Assembly (NCBI GenBank): GCA_949298795.1
Contig: CASFXV010000013.1
Location: forward strand, 1 to 42,192
Reading direction: 5' to 3'
DNA length: 42,192 bases
DNA from: an uncultured bacterium
GTDB taxonomy: Bacteria; Elusimicrobiota; Elusimicrobia; Elusimicrobiales; Elusimicrobiaceae
How positions within the stretch are numbered: position 1 is the stretch's first letter; each line of letters begins with the position of its first letter. Below the pieces are notes generated by a model. That model had not been told where the DNA came from and did not search any database. It saw only the letters and a list, made by a program, of their open reading frames with translations. The position numbers and the translations under genes are program-made. Positions 17,296-24,784 of the stretch are shown here, in pieces.

Positions 17296-17865
17296 TTATT
17301 TTTCGGAAAGTATTTTTTCTACAAAATTTTTAATAATTTCCGCTTTTTCAAAATAATGTTTTTCCCGCGGGACGACCAAACGGTTGGGGTGTTTTTCCCA
17401 AATTTTTAAAATTTTGTCGTCAATTTCAAAGGCCTGCTGCAGGTTTTCCGTGCGCACGTTGGTGGCTTGGTAGAAGTCTTTTTCCGGCGGCGGGGAAAGG
17501 TGCAGCACCGCATCATACCGGGCCAATTCCGCTTCCAGCGTGGTGTTCATGGCTTTAAAAAAGTCTTCCGGTCCTTTCGGCCAGTAGACGGCGCCGTCTA
17601 TAGAGCCGCGGTCGCACACGATAATGTCCGCCGCAGAGGTCACCTGCGCCAAATGTTCCAGCTGGTGTACGGTGTAAAAAATAATGTTTTGCGCGTGCTC
17701 AATGTGCAGGGGGCTGTTATCCTTGCGGGGGAAACCGCCGCTGTAAATAAGGGTTGCCGCTTCCTGTACCAGGGCAATTTTATTGCCGAACGTTTCTTTT
17801 AAAATAGACAGGGCGGTTGTTTTCCCGCCGCTGGGGCCGCCGGTTAAAACGATTTTCTTTTTCAT
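17296..17865 (-). CDS. AAA_28-type P-loop nucleotide-binding protein, copy 2
   Basis: A 189-residue P-loop NTPase or kinase-like protein. Walker A is GGPSGGKTT at residues 8-16. The Walker B-like strand IIVCDRGSIDGAVYWP (about 85-100) resembles the DR(S/G) region of deoxynucleoside and NadR-type kinases. A LHLSPP strand (about 136-141) and an RTENLQQAFEID helix follow. The likely substrate is a nucleotide or small metabolite, not known. It is a clear tandem duplicate of the upstream gene, alike over its whole length, including the C-terminal KAEIIKNFVEK. AGGA lies upstream of ATG. Placed 8 bases after its twin. Confidence 0.75.
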   Translation of the reverse strand: MKKKIVLTGGPSGGKTTALSILKETFGNKIALVQEAATLIYSGGFPRKDNSPLHIEHAQNIIFYTVHQLEHLAQVTSAADIIVCDRGSIDGAVYWPKGPEDFFKAMNTTLEAELARYDAVLHLSPPPEKDFYQATNVRTENLQQAFEIDDKILKIWEKHPNRLVVPREKHYFEKAEIIKNFVEKILSEK

Positions 17866-17873
17866 AGAAGGTC

Positions 17874-18440
17874 CTATTTTTGAATTAATTTTTCTACAAA
17901 ATTTTTAATAATTTCCGCTTTTTCAAAAAAATGTTCCGTTCCGCCCACAATCAAACGGTTGGGGTGTTTTTCCCAAATTTTTAAAATTTTGCGGTCAATT
18001 TCAAAAGCCTGTTCCAAATTTTCCGTACGTACGTGGGTGGACTGGTAGAACGCCGGGTTGGACGGCGGGGACAAATGCAGCACCGCGTCGTAACGGGCTA
18101 CTTCGGCCTCTAACGTGGTGCCCATGTGTTTGAAAAAATCTTCCACTCCGCCCGGCCAGTAAACGGCGGCGTCTACGGTGCCGCGGTCACAAACGATAAG
18201 CTGCGCGTCGGACGTTTTTTCCGCTAGGCTTTCCAGCTGTTTGGTGGCGTGGAAAATAATGCGCTGGGCGGCTTCTATATGCGGGCGGCTGTTGTCTTGG
18301 CGGGGAAAACCGCCGCTAAAAATCATGGTGGCGGCTTCCCGCACCAATTCCACCTGGGGGCCGAACGTTTCTTTTAAGACGGACAGCGCCGTCGTTTTCC
18401 CGCTGTTTGGCCCGCCGGTTAAAGCAATTTTTTTCTTCAT
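17874..18440 (-). CDS. AAA_28-type P-loop nucleotide-binding protein, copy 1
   Basis: A 188-residue twin of the downstream gene. Walker A is GGPNSGKTT (8-16), with the LIVCDRGTVDAAVYWP strand, LHLSPP strand and RTENLEQAFEID helix in matching positions. The two differ mainly in the P-loop (NS versus SG), in the strand before the CDRG motif and in the segment after LHLSPP. SD GAGGAGA lies close to ATG. Its ATG overlaps the stop of the M23 gene (ATGA), so it is translationally coupled to a peptidoglycan peptidase. Family: predicted ATPase or kinase, no assigned reaction. Confidence 0.75.
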   Translation of the reverse strand: MKKKIALTGGPNSGKTTALSVLKETFGPQVELVREAATMIFSGGFPRQDNSRPHIEAAQRIIFHATKQLESLAEKTSDAQLIVCDRGTVDAAVYWPGGVEDFFKHMGTTLEAEVARYDAVLHLSPPSNPAFYQSTHVRTENLEQAFEIDRKILKIWEKHPNRLIVGGTEHFFEKAEIIKNFVEKLIQK

Positions 18441-19744
18441 TTGTTCTCCTCAGCCTGGGCTTGTGTTTCTTGGGAAGCCCTATTGGCTTTGGCTTTTTCA
18501 TCCGCTTCTTTGGTGGCCCGGTCCAGCTCTTTTAAGTACAACGCTTTTAATTCGTCAAACTCTTTGCGTTCTTCTTTACTTACGGAACGGGTTGCATTGT
18601 TGCGGTTCTTCATCTTTAAAAAGTCTATAAATTTATTTTTATATTTAATGCGGAAATCCAAATGCGGCCCGGTGGAAAGCCCGGTGGAACCCACATAACC
18701 GATGGTTTGCCCCTGGGTTACGCGCGCGCCTTTTTTAATGCCTTTGCCAAAGCCTTTTAAGTGCCCGTAAGAGGTAACATAGCTGTTGGCGTGTTTAATT
18801 TCCACATAGTTGCCAAAGCCGCCTTTGCGCCCGGCGTAAGTGACGGTTCCGTCCGCCACCGCGTCTATGGGGGTGCCGGCGGGGGCGGCGTAGTCTATGC
18901 CCAAATGCGGGCGGCGGATACGCAAAATGGGGTGCAAACGCCCATAGCTAAAGCGCGAAGAAATACGGTAACTGCGAAAGCTGATAGGCGCTTTTAAGAA
19001 CATTTTTTTGCTTACTTTGCCGGTTTCATCGTAAAATTCCCCGTTAAAATACAGGGCGTAGGTCAGGCCGTTTTGGCCTTTGTAATAAGCGGCCAGCAAG
19101 TCTTGGCTGGTGATGGTACCGTCCGCCGTGTAATTTTCTTCCCACAGGGCGGCGTAGCGGTCCCCGTTTTGGGTTTCGGAGTTAAAGTCCATCGTCCAAG
19201 AGAACGCGTCCGTAAAATCCACAATTAGCGGTACGGTAGCTCCTTCTTTAAGCATGGAATTAAATAAAGAGCCTTCCACTTCCCCGGCGGCTGTTTTTAC
19301 GCGGGTTTTTATTTCCACGTCGCTCACGCCGGAAATAAGTGTTCCTTCCAAATTGGCCACGTAAAAATGCTTAAACCCTTGGTTTAGCAAAAGCATATTA
19401 AAATGGCCTTCTTGGTCAGTGGAGATAGAGTAGGTATCCCGGTTTTGCAGGCGGCGGGTATCGGTTACTTCGTTTAATTTATTTACAATTTCAAACACTT
19501 CCCGGTTGGAAAGCCCGGCGTCTTGCAAAGCTACAAAAATGGGTTTTTGTTTAACGGTAAATTCTTCTACGGCTATTTGTCTTTCCTGCAGGTTGATTAA
19601 TTCCTGCTCGTTCTTTTCTTTGGTGATTTGAACGGCAAGCAACGTAGCCAGCGTAATGACGGAAAGGGTTAAAAAATAAAACAGCAAGTCATGGTAGCGG
19701 CGGTAATGTTTATTTAAAAAATTAAGAAAACGCAATTTGTTCAT
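18437..19744 (-). CDS. membrane-anchored M23 (LytM-type) metallopeptidase
   Basis: A 435-residue inner-membrane-anchored periplasmic protein. A basic N-terminus and one transmembrane segment (about residues 18-40) are followed by a coiled region (about 43-65), a middle beta domain (105-255) and a C-terminal LytM domain (about 275-380). Motifs: H280-x3-D284 in HLGIDY, H328 in YGHLKG and H361 in GPHLDF. The last position of the usual HxH is Asp (HLD), a variant zinc ligand. It would cut peptidoglycan cross-links, or act as an activator if inactive. The C-terminus is highly charged (Lys/Glu/Ala). I choose ATG 19744: TATAAT ends 7 bases upstream and there is no SD, so it may be leaderless. An upstream TTG (19762) lies inside the promoter. 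Confidence 0.88.
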   Translation of the reverse strand: MNKLRFLNFLNKHYRRYHDLLFYFLTLSVITLATLLAVQITKEKNEQELINLQERQIAVEEFTVKQKPIFVALQDAGLSNREVFEIVNKLNEVTDTRRLQNRDTYSISTDQEGHFNMLLLNQGFKHFYVANLEGTLISGVSDVEIKTRVKTAAGEVEGSLFNSMLKEGATVPLIVDFTDAFSWTMDFNSETQNGDRYAALWEENYTADGTITSQDLLAAYYKGQNGLTYALYFNGEFYDETGKVSKKMFLKAPISFRSYRISSRFSYGRLHPILRIRRPHLGIDYAAPAGTPIDAVADGTVTYAGRKGGFGNYVEIKHANSYVTSYGHLKGFGKGIKKGARVTQGQTIGYVGSTGLSTGPHLDFRIKYKNKFIDFLKMKNRNNATRSVSKEERKEFDELKALYLKELDRATKEADEKAKANRASQETQAQAEENK

Positions 19745-19751
19745 TTGGTTT

Positions 19752-19757
19752 ATTATA
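19752..19757 (-). promoter_or_regulatory. -10 box of the M23 unit, leaderless geometry
   Basis: TATAAT on the minus strand, 7 bases (AAACCAA) before ATG 19744, with no Shine-Dalgarno between. Confidence 0.5.
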
Positions 19758-19804
19758 TACAAAATGCAGGGCGCCCCGGTATGGGTGCGCCCTGCAAGGT
19801 TGGG

Positions 19805-20722
19805 TTATTTCTGGTCTTTTAAATAAGAGCACAAAGCAATGGCGTTAAGCTTTACTTTGGGGTCGTCCGCACGGGAAGGCAAAATCACCGGGATTTTGGG
19901 CCCCACCAGTACGGCGGCCGCTTCCATATCCTGCCCAAAGAAAGCCAAGGCTTTATAGAACGGGTTGGCGGCGTCTAAATCCGGCAGGACCAAGATGTCC
20001 GCGTCTCCGGCCACTTTTTTGCCGGAAATGCCTTTTTCGGCCGCGCGTTCGGCGGACATAGAAATATAAAAATCGTACGGGCCTTCCACCGTGCAGCCGG
20101 TAATTTTGCCTTCAGCGTTCATTTGGGCCAAGGAGGCGGCATCTACCGTGCTGGGGATTTTTTCGTTCACTTTTTCCACCGGGCACACAACGGCTACTTT
20201 TGGCTCGGCCAAGCCCAGTTTATGCATGGTGTCCACGGCGTTTTGAATGATTTTTACCTTTTGTTCCAAGGTGGGGGCGATGACTACGGCGGAATCCGTT
20301 ACCGCAAACGGTTTTTTGTATTTAGGCGTGCTAAATAACACAAAGTGGGACAACAGGGCTCCTTCCGGCACTAAATGGGCTTCTTTATTCAAAATGGCTT
20401 TCATGTAATATTTGGTGTCTACTAGGCCTTTGATTAAAAAATCGCCCTTGCCGGCCAAGATTTGGTCCACCGCCAGTTTGCACATGGTGGGAACGTCTTC
20501 ACAGTCAATAAATTCAAATTTTCCTTCCGGCAGGCCGGCTTCTTTTACCATGGTTTTTACGGCGTTAATGGGACCGATTAAAATACCGTGGGAGATAAGG
20601 CCGTTGTCGTCCGCCATTTTAATGGCCTGCAAGGCCTCTTTGTTGTTGGCGCCGGGAACCACTACCCGGTTGGATTTGCCTTTTACTTGGCTGATTAAGT
20701 CAGCGAAACTGTTGAATTTCAT
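19805..20722 (-). CDS. ptb: phosphate butyryltransferase
   Basis: Converts an acyl-CoA (butyryl- or branched-chain) and phosphate to acyl-phosphate and CoA. At 305 residues it has the family's usual length and order: N-terminal VVVPGANNKEALQAI (about 20-34), a central AVTDSAVVIAPTLEQK segment (about 140-155), and the C-terminal DADILVLPDLDAANPFYK region (about 240-257) with GPKIPVILPSRADDPKVKL after it. SD AAGGAG lies upstream of ATG. It follows buk by 34 bases; together they make ATP from acyl-CoA by substrate-level phosphorylation. Substrate could be butyrate or branched acids from amino-acid breakdown. Confidence 0.92.
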   Translation of the reverse strand: MKFNSFADLISQVKGKSNRVVVPGANNKEALQAIKMADDNGLISHGILIGPINAVKTMVKEAGLPEGKFEFIDCEDVPTMCKLAVDQILAGKGDFLIKGLVDTKYYMKAILNKEAHLVPEGALLSHFVLFSTPKYKKPFAVTDSAVVIAPTLEQKVKIIQNAVDTMHKLGLAEPKVAVVCPVEKVNEKIPSTVDAASLAQMNAEGKITGCTVEGPYDFYISMSAERAAEKGISGKKVAGDADILVLPDLDAANPFYKALAFFGQDMEAAAVLVGPKIPVILPSRADDPKVKLNAIALCSYLKDQK

Positions 20723-20756
20723 TTTTTATTCTCCTTGCTGTTGGTACAAATATAAA

Positions 20757-21869
20757 TTATACGTAGCGTTTTACCAGGGAAGGGTCCTGCAGGGCGCGCT
20801 GGGCCGCTTCGCGCAGGGCTACTTTTTCTTCACTGCCGGGGAAGACGTACAACGGGGCCAACCAGCCCACATATTCCCCCAGCTGCTGCGGAATGGTTTT
20901 GCTGTGCATCAGGCCGCCGGTCAGCGCGATAAAATCTATCTTCCCTTTTAAGACTACGGCCATAGCGCCTATGTATTTGGCTATTTGGTATACCATGGCG
21001 TCGCGCGCTTCCTGCGCTTGTTCGCGCGTGCAAAAAATCATGGAACCGGGGCGTTTTACGCCGGTGCGGATAAACTCTTCCAAGTCTTTTACGTCCGAAG
21101 TGCCGGTATACGCCACCAGCCCGCCTTTGCCGCGCAGTTTTAGTTTAATGTCGCGCTCGGTATATTTGCCGCTGAAGCACATTTGCATCAGCCCCGCCGC
21201 CGGCACGCCGCCGCTTCTTTGGGGGGTCATGGGGCCGTCTCCCTCGTAGCCGTTGTTCACGTCTATCACGCGGCCCTTGCAGTGGGCGCCTACCGTAATG
21301 CCGCCCCCGCCGTGGCAGATGATACAGTTTACATCGGTGTATTTCTTGCCCATTTTTTCTGCAATCATGCGGGCCACGCGTTTTTGGCTTAACGCGTGAA
21401 AAATGGATATGCGCGGGTTTTCCGGCATGCCGGAATAACGGGCGATGGGCTGCAATTCGTCAATTACCACCGGGTTGGCGATAAAGCTGGGGCAGTGGGC
21501 TATTTGGGCGATTTCATGCGCCAAAATACCCCCTAAATTACTGGGGTGTATGCCGCCGTAAGTGCCGGCGCTTAAGTCTTTTAGCATTTGCTCGTTTACT
21601 TCATACACGCCGCCGGATACGGACTTAATAAACCCGCCGCGGCCGATAACGGCGTTAATTTCTTCCAGCGGGATATTGTGGTCTATTAAATAATCTAAAA
21701 TTAATTTTTTGCGAAGGGGCAGCTGTTCAATCACATTTTTGCCTTCGTAGGGTTCCAGGTCCGTCATAGAGTAACGTACCGTTACCTCAAACACGGGGGT
21801 ATTTCCGCGGTAGTAGCCTATATCGTCCGAGGTAGACCCCGGGTTTATCACTAAAATATTGTAATCCAT
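20757..21869 (-). CDS. buk: butyrate kinase
   Basis: Transfers phosphate from butyryl-phosphate (or isobutyryl/isovaleryl-phosphate) to ADP. A 370-residue ASKHA-fold acid kinase: N-terminal phosphate loop VINPGSTSDD (7-16), an IGRGGF segment (about 80), the HGGGGITVGAH motif (about 201-211), and the C-terminal ALTGGLMHS (about 313-321). I take ATG 21869 as the start because the family begins about seven residues before INPGST. AAAGGAG is seen 14 bases upstream, an unusually long gap. A longer in-frame start at 21905 lies in the promoter. Operon with ptb. Confidence 0.93.
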   Translation of the reverse strand: MDYNILVINPGSTSDDIGYYRGNTPVFEVTVRYSMTDLEPYEGKNVIEQLPLRKKLILDYLIDHNIPLEEINAVIGRGGFIKSVSGGVYEVNEQMLKDLSAGTYGGIHPSNLGGILAHEIAQIAHCPSFIANPVVIDELQPIARYSGMPENPRISIFHALSQKRVARMIAEKMGKKYTDVNCIICHGGGGITVGAHCKGRVIDVNNGYEGDGPMTPQRSGGVPAAGLMQMCFSGKYTERDIKLKLRGKGGLVAYTGTSDVKDLEEFIRTGVKRPGSMIFCTREQAQEARDAMVYQIAKYIGAMAVVLKGKIDFIALTGGLMHSKTIPQQLGEYVGWLAPLYVFPGSEEKVALREAAQRALQDPSLVKRYV

Positions 21870-21895
21870 AAAAACGGGCAGTGCTCCTTTCCTAT

Positions 21896-21904
21896 ATTTT
21901 AACA
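21896..21904 (-). promoter_or_regulatory. extended -10 promoter of buk-ptb
   Basis: TGTTAAAAT on the minus strand between trmJ and buk. Transcription would begin near 21889, at the SD sequence AAAGGAG. Confidence 0.6.
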
Positions 21905-21937
21905 AAATATGGGGGGATTGGCTTTAAAAGAAAGGGG

Positions 21938-22645
21938 CTATTTTCCGTGTTGGCGCAGCTTCTCGGCCAAGCTTTTGATTAAAAAGAGGGCGCTTCGGTC
22001 TAAATTCTGGCGGGAAAGGACGCTGCGTATTAAATTTTTGCGGGTGGAGGAGGGCCAGTCTTCCTTTAATCCGGCGGATAGGAACAGGCTGTCCAGCTCC
22101 TGCACCACCACTTCCCGCTGGGCGTCTGACGGATAAACCGTTTGCTTGGCGGCGCGCAGGGGTTTTAATCCCATGGATTTGGCTGTTTCATAACAAACCA
22201 ACAATACCGCTTGGGCTAAGTTAATGGAAGGCTGGCGGGAGGTGGTGGGGATGTTTAAAACGGCGTTGCAGCGGGCGATGTCTTGCCCGCTTAAGCCGCT
22301 TTTTTCGTTTCCAAACACAATGGCTGTACGCCGGCCCGGCGTTTTTTTCAGAAAATCCGCCATATCCGGCAGAAATAAAATTTCTTGTTCAATGACGCGC
22401 TTTCTAAGGGCGGTGGTGGCTAGGGAAAATTCGGTATCTTCCAAGGCTTCTGCCAGGGTGGGAAACAGGCGTGCGTTTTTTAAAATATCCTGCGCGCCCA
22501 CCGCACTGACGGCCTCCTGCCAAACGGGGTTGTAAGGGTCCACTATGCGCAGCTCGTTAAAGCCAAAATTTGCCATGGCGCGCGCGCAGGCGCCGATGTT
22601 GTTTGGGTCCCGCGGGCGCACCAGGATGATGACAAACGGGTTCAT
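21938..22645 (-). CDS. trmJ: TrmJ-like SPOUT RNA 2'-O-methyltransferase
   Basis: A 235-residue SpoU/TrmH-family methyltransferase, group 1. The N-terminal strand RPRDPNNIGACARAMANFG (residues 10-28) holds the N-x-G-x2-x-R-x3 motif 1; IVFGNEKSGL (about 113-122) is motif 2; and NIPTTSRQPSINLAQAV (about 134-150) is motif 3 with the SLN-type (here SINLAQA) cofactor knot. TrmJ methylates position 32 of tRNAs; the C-terminal helical extension (about 165-235) fits TrmJ. Its ATG overlaps the lpd stop (ATGA), so it is coupled to lpd. Confidence 0.88.
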   Translation of the reverse strand: MNPFVIILVRPRDPNNIGACARAMANFGFNELRIVDPYNPVWQEAVSAVGAQDILKNARLFPTLAEALEDTEFSLATTALRKRVIEQEILFLPDMADFLKKTPGRRTAIVFGNEKSGLSGQDIARCNAVLNIPTTSRQPSINLAQAVLLVCYETAKSMGLKPLRAAKQTVYPSDAQREVVVQELDSLFLSAGLKEDWPSSTRKNLIRSVLSRQNLDRSALFLIKSLAEKLRQHGK

Positions 22646-24012
22646 TTGTGTAACGCGTCCCCTATGGATTCAGCCAAGGTGGGGTGGGCGAAAATGATTT
22701 CCTGTGCGGTTTGCACCGTCATGCCCGCCGCCAACATGGCGCTGACGATGTGAATCAGCTCCGTGGCGTTGGCCCCGCAGAAATTGGCCCCCAGCAGCTG
22801 ACCGGTTTGGCGGTTGCTGAACAGTTCAAAATACCCTTCCGTTTCATCTTGCGCTTGGGCGCGGCCGCTGGCCAGTAAAAACGCTTTATGGGATTTAAGG
22901 TCTATCCCCTGTTCTTGGGCGGCTTGTTTGGTTAGGCCCACACAGGCTATTTCCGGCCGGGTGTAAATGGCGGAGGGAACCTGCTCGTTATGATACACGG
23001 CGTTTTGCCCGCAGGCGTTTTGGGCGGCCACTTCCCCTTGGCGTGTGGCGGCGTGCGCCAACAGACACAGGCCGTTTACGTCCCCCACCGCGTAAATATT
23101 GTCTTTTAGCCGCAAGGTGTGCGGGTCCACCGTAACGCCTTTTCTGCTCCAGCTTATGCCCAGGGCTTCCAACCCCATGGCGCTTAAATCCACACTGCGG
23201 CCGATGGCGGCCAGGATTTCTTCGCTTTCCAGCACGGTGCCGTCAGAAAGGGTAACGGTTTTTTTGTCTTCCCCGCAAGTTACGCCGGTGGCGCTTTGGG
23301 ACGTGTAAATATGAATGCCGCGTTTGGTGAAGCTTTGCGTAAGCGCGCGGGAGAGCCCTTCGTCCATAAGCGGCAGCAGGCGTTCTTGCATTTCCACAAT
23401 ATTTACCTGTACGCCAAAACCGTGCATCAGTTCCGCAAACTCACAGCCGATTACGCCCCCGCCGATAATGGTTAAGCTTTTAGGCAGGCGGGGCATGTCA
23501 AAAATGGTGGAGTTATCGTAAATTTTGTCTTTTACGGCTTGTAATACCGGCGGGAAAAACGCCGTGCTGCCGGTGGCTAAAATGCAGGCGTCAAACGGCA
23601 AGGTTTGTTCCCCGTCCGCCGTTTTTACCAACACTTCAGAGGCGTTTTTAAAGCTGGCAGTACCGGCCATAACGGTTACTTTTTTGGCTTTGAGCATGGT
23701 CATTATGCCGGCGGTTAATTTTTGGGTGGCCGCTTTTTGGCGCGCCTGCACTTTAGGCCAGGAAATGCTTTGCGCTAAGGCAAGGGCTTGCTGTTCCGCC
23801 CCGTCTTGGCATAAAGCGGGCAGGCGGCGGGCGGTTTCAAAACGGTGGGCCGCGTCTAATAAAGATTTGGACGGAATGCACCCACAGTTGAGGCAGACCC
23901 CGCCTATTTTGTCTTTTTCAATTAATGTTACTTGCGCGCCTAAAGAGGCGGCTTTTAATGCGGCCGGATATCCGCCCGGGCCCGCGCCGATAACCACTAT
24001 TTTTTTTGCCAT
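22642..24012 (-). CDS. lpd: dihydrolipoyl dehydrogenase
   Basis: A 456-residue FAD-dependent disulfide reductase that reoxidises dihydrolipoamide with NAD+. It shows the FAD GxGxxG motif VIGAGPGGYPAALKAA (6-21), the redox CLNCGCIPSK site (C40 and C45), the NAD GxGxxG motif TIIGGGVIGCEFAEL (about 180-194), the GDVNGLCLLAHAATRQG FAD segment (about 312-328), and the C-terminal His-Pro pair HPTLAE (about 444-449) that serves the active site across the dimer. No E1 or E2 genes are in the window, so it may serve a glycine-cleavage or 2-oxoacid complex encoded elsewhere. AGGA lies upstream. Coupled to trmJ. Confidence 0.94.
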   Translation of the reverse strand: MAKKIVVIGAGPGGYPAALKAASLGAQVTLIEKDKIGGVCLNCGCIPSKSLLDAAHRFETARRLPALCQDGAEQQALALAQSISWPKVQARQKAATQKLTAGIMTMLKAKKVTVMAGTASFKNASEVLVKTADGEQTLPFDACILATGSTAFFPPVLQAVKDKIYDNSTIFDMPRLPKSLTIIGGGVIGCEFAELMHGFGVQVNIVEMQERLLPLMDEGLSRALTQSFTKRGIHIYTSQSATGVTCGEDKKTVTLSDGTVLESEEILAAIGRSVDLSAMGLEALGISWSRKGVTVDPHTLRLKDNIYAVGDVNGLCLLAHAATRQGEVAAQNACGQNAVYHNEQVPSAIYTRPEIACVGLTKQAAQEQGIDLKSHKAFLLASGRAQAQDETEGYFELFSNRQTGQLLGANFCGANATELIHIVSAMLAAGMTVQTAQEIIFAHPTLAESIGDALHK

Positions 24013-24078
24013 AAAAAGTCCTTTTTCTCCCTGTTTAGGGCTATGGAGTTTGTATACCTATTGTAACATTAAAAACGG

Positions 24079-24084
24079 TATAAT
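24079..24084 (+). promoter_or_regulatory. -10 box of radC-cyuA
   Basis: TATAAT 13 bases before the radC ATG. The predicted leader is only about 6 bases and no SD is visible. TTGTAA at 24061 is too close (12 bases) to be a normal -35. Confidence 0.45.
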
Positions 24085-24097
24085 AAAAACTATCACT

Positions 24098-24784
24098 ATG
24101 AAGCCAAAAGAAAAACCTTCTTACCTAGGCCACCGGGAGCGTATCCGCGGCAAATTTGCCGAAGGCGGCCTTGCGCCTTTTTTAGACCATGAAGCGTTGG
24201 AACTGCTGTTGACGTACGCCATCGCCCGCCGGGATACCAAACCGCTGGCTTGGGCGTTGTTAAAGCGTTTTGGTTCTTTATCCGGCGTGTTGGACGCGTC
24301 CCCGCAGGAATTGGAAAGCGTAAAAGGCATAGGCCCCAATACCGCCGTATTTATTAAACTGATAAGAGAAGTATTTAAGCGGTATTCTTTGGAAGCCGTG
24401 CGCGAAAGCGTAACCATACGCACGCCGGAACAGGTGGCGCAGTATTGCAAAGCGTCTTTGGAAGGGAAAAGCGAAGAGTGTTTGGAACTGATTTACCTTT
24501 CTGTACGCAATACGGTAACCAAGGCGGAAATTATTGCCACGGGTTTAATAGACCGCGTCAGCATAAGCCCGCGCAAAATAGTGGAGTGCGCGCTGGCGGC
24601 CAAGGCGGCGGCTGTTATTTTGGTGCATAATCATCCGTCCGGGGACGCCACCCCGTCGGTAGAGGATATTTTGCTTACGCGCGAGGTGGTAGAAGCGGCC
24701 CGCCTGCTGGGCATTAGCGTGTATGACCATATTATTGTGGGAAAAGGCACGCATTACAGTTTAAGAGCAAATGGAAAAATATGA
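24098..24784 (+). CDS. radC: RadC-family JAMM/MPN+ protein
   Basis: 228 residues. The N-terminal helix-hairpin-helix-like region (about 45-100, with LESVKGIGPNTA) is followed by the metallo JAB domain. LVHNHPSGDATPSVED (about 172-187) carries the HxHx7-10D zinc motif, so the domain looks catalytically complete. RadC was long linked to DNA repair, but the function of the family is unclear. I use ATG 24098: the frame is open upstream to 23525, but that part is antisense to lpd and lacks any RadC similarity. Its stop overlaps the start of the next gene. Confidence 0.9.
   Translation: MKPKEKPSYLGHRERIRGKFAEGGLAPFLDHEALELLLTYAIARRDTKPLAWALLKRFGSLSGVLDASPQELESVKGIGPNTAVFIKLIREVFKRYSLEAVRESVTIRTPEQVAQYCKASLEGKSEECLELIYLSVRNTVTKAEIIATGLIDRVSISPRKIVECALAAKAAAVILVHNHPSGDATPSVEDILLTREVVEAARLLGISVYDHIIVGKGTHYSLRANGKI

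Noticed and set aside
23525..24097. Upstream extension of radC to 419 residues
   Set aside because: It is antisense to lpd; RadC similarity begins at ATG 24098, which follows a TATAAT box.
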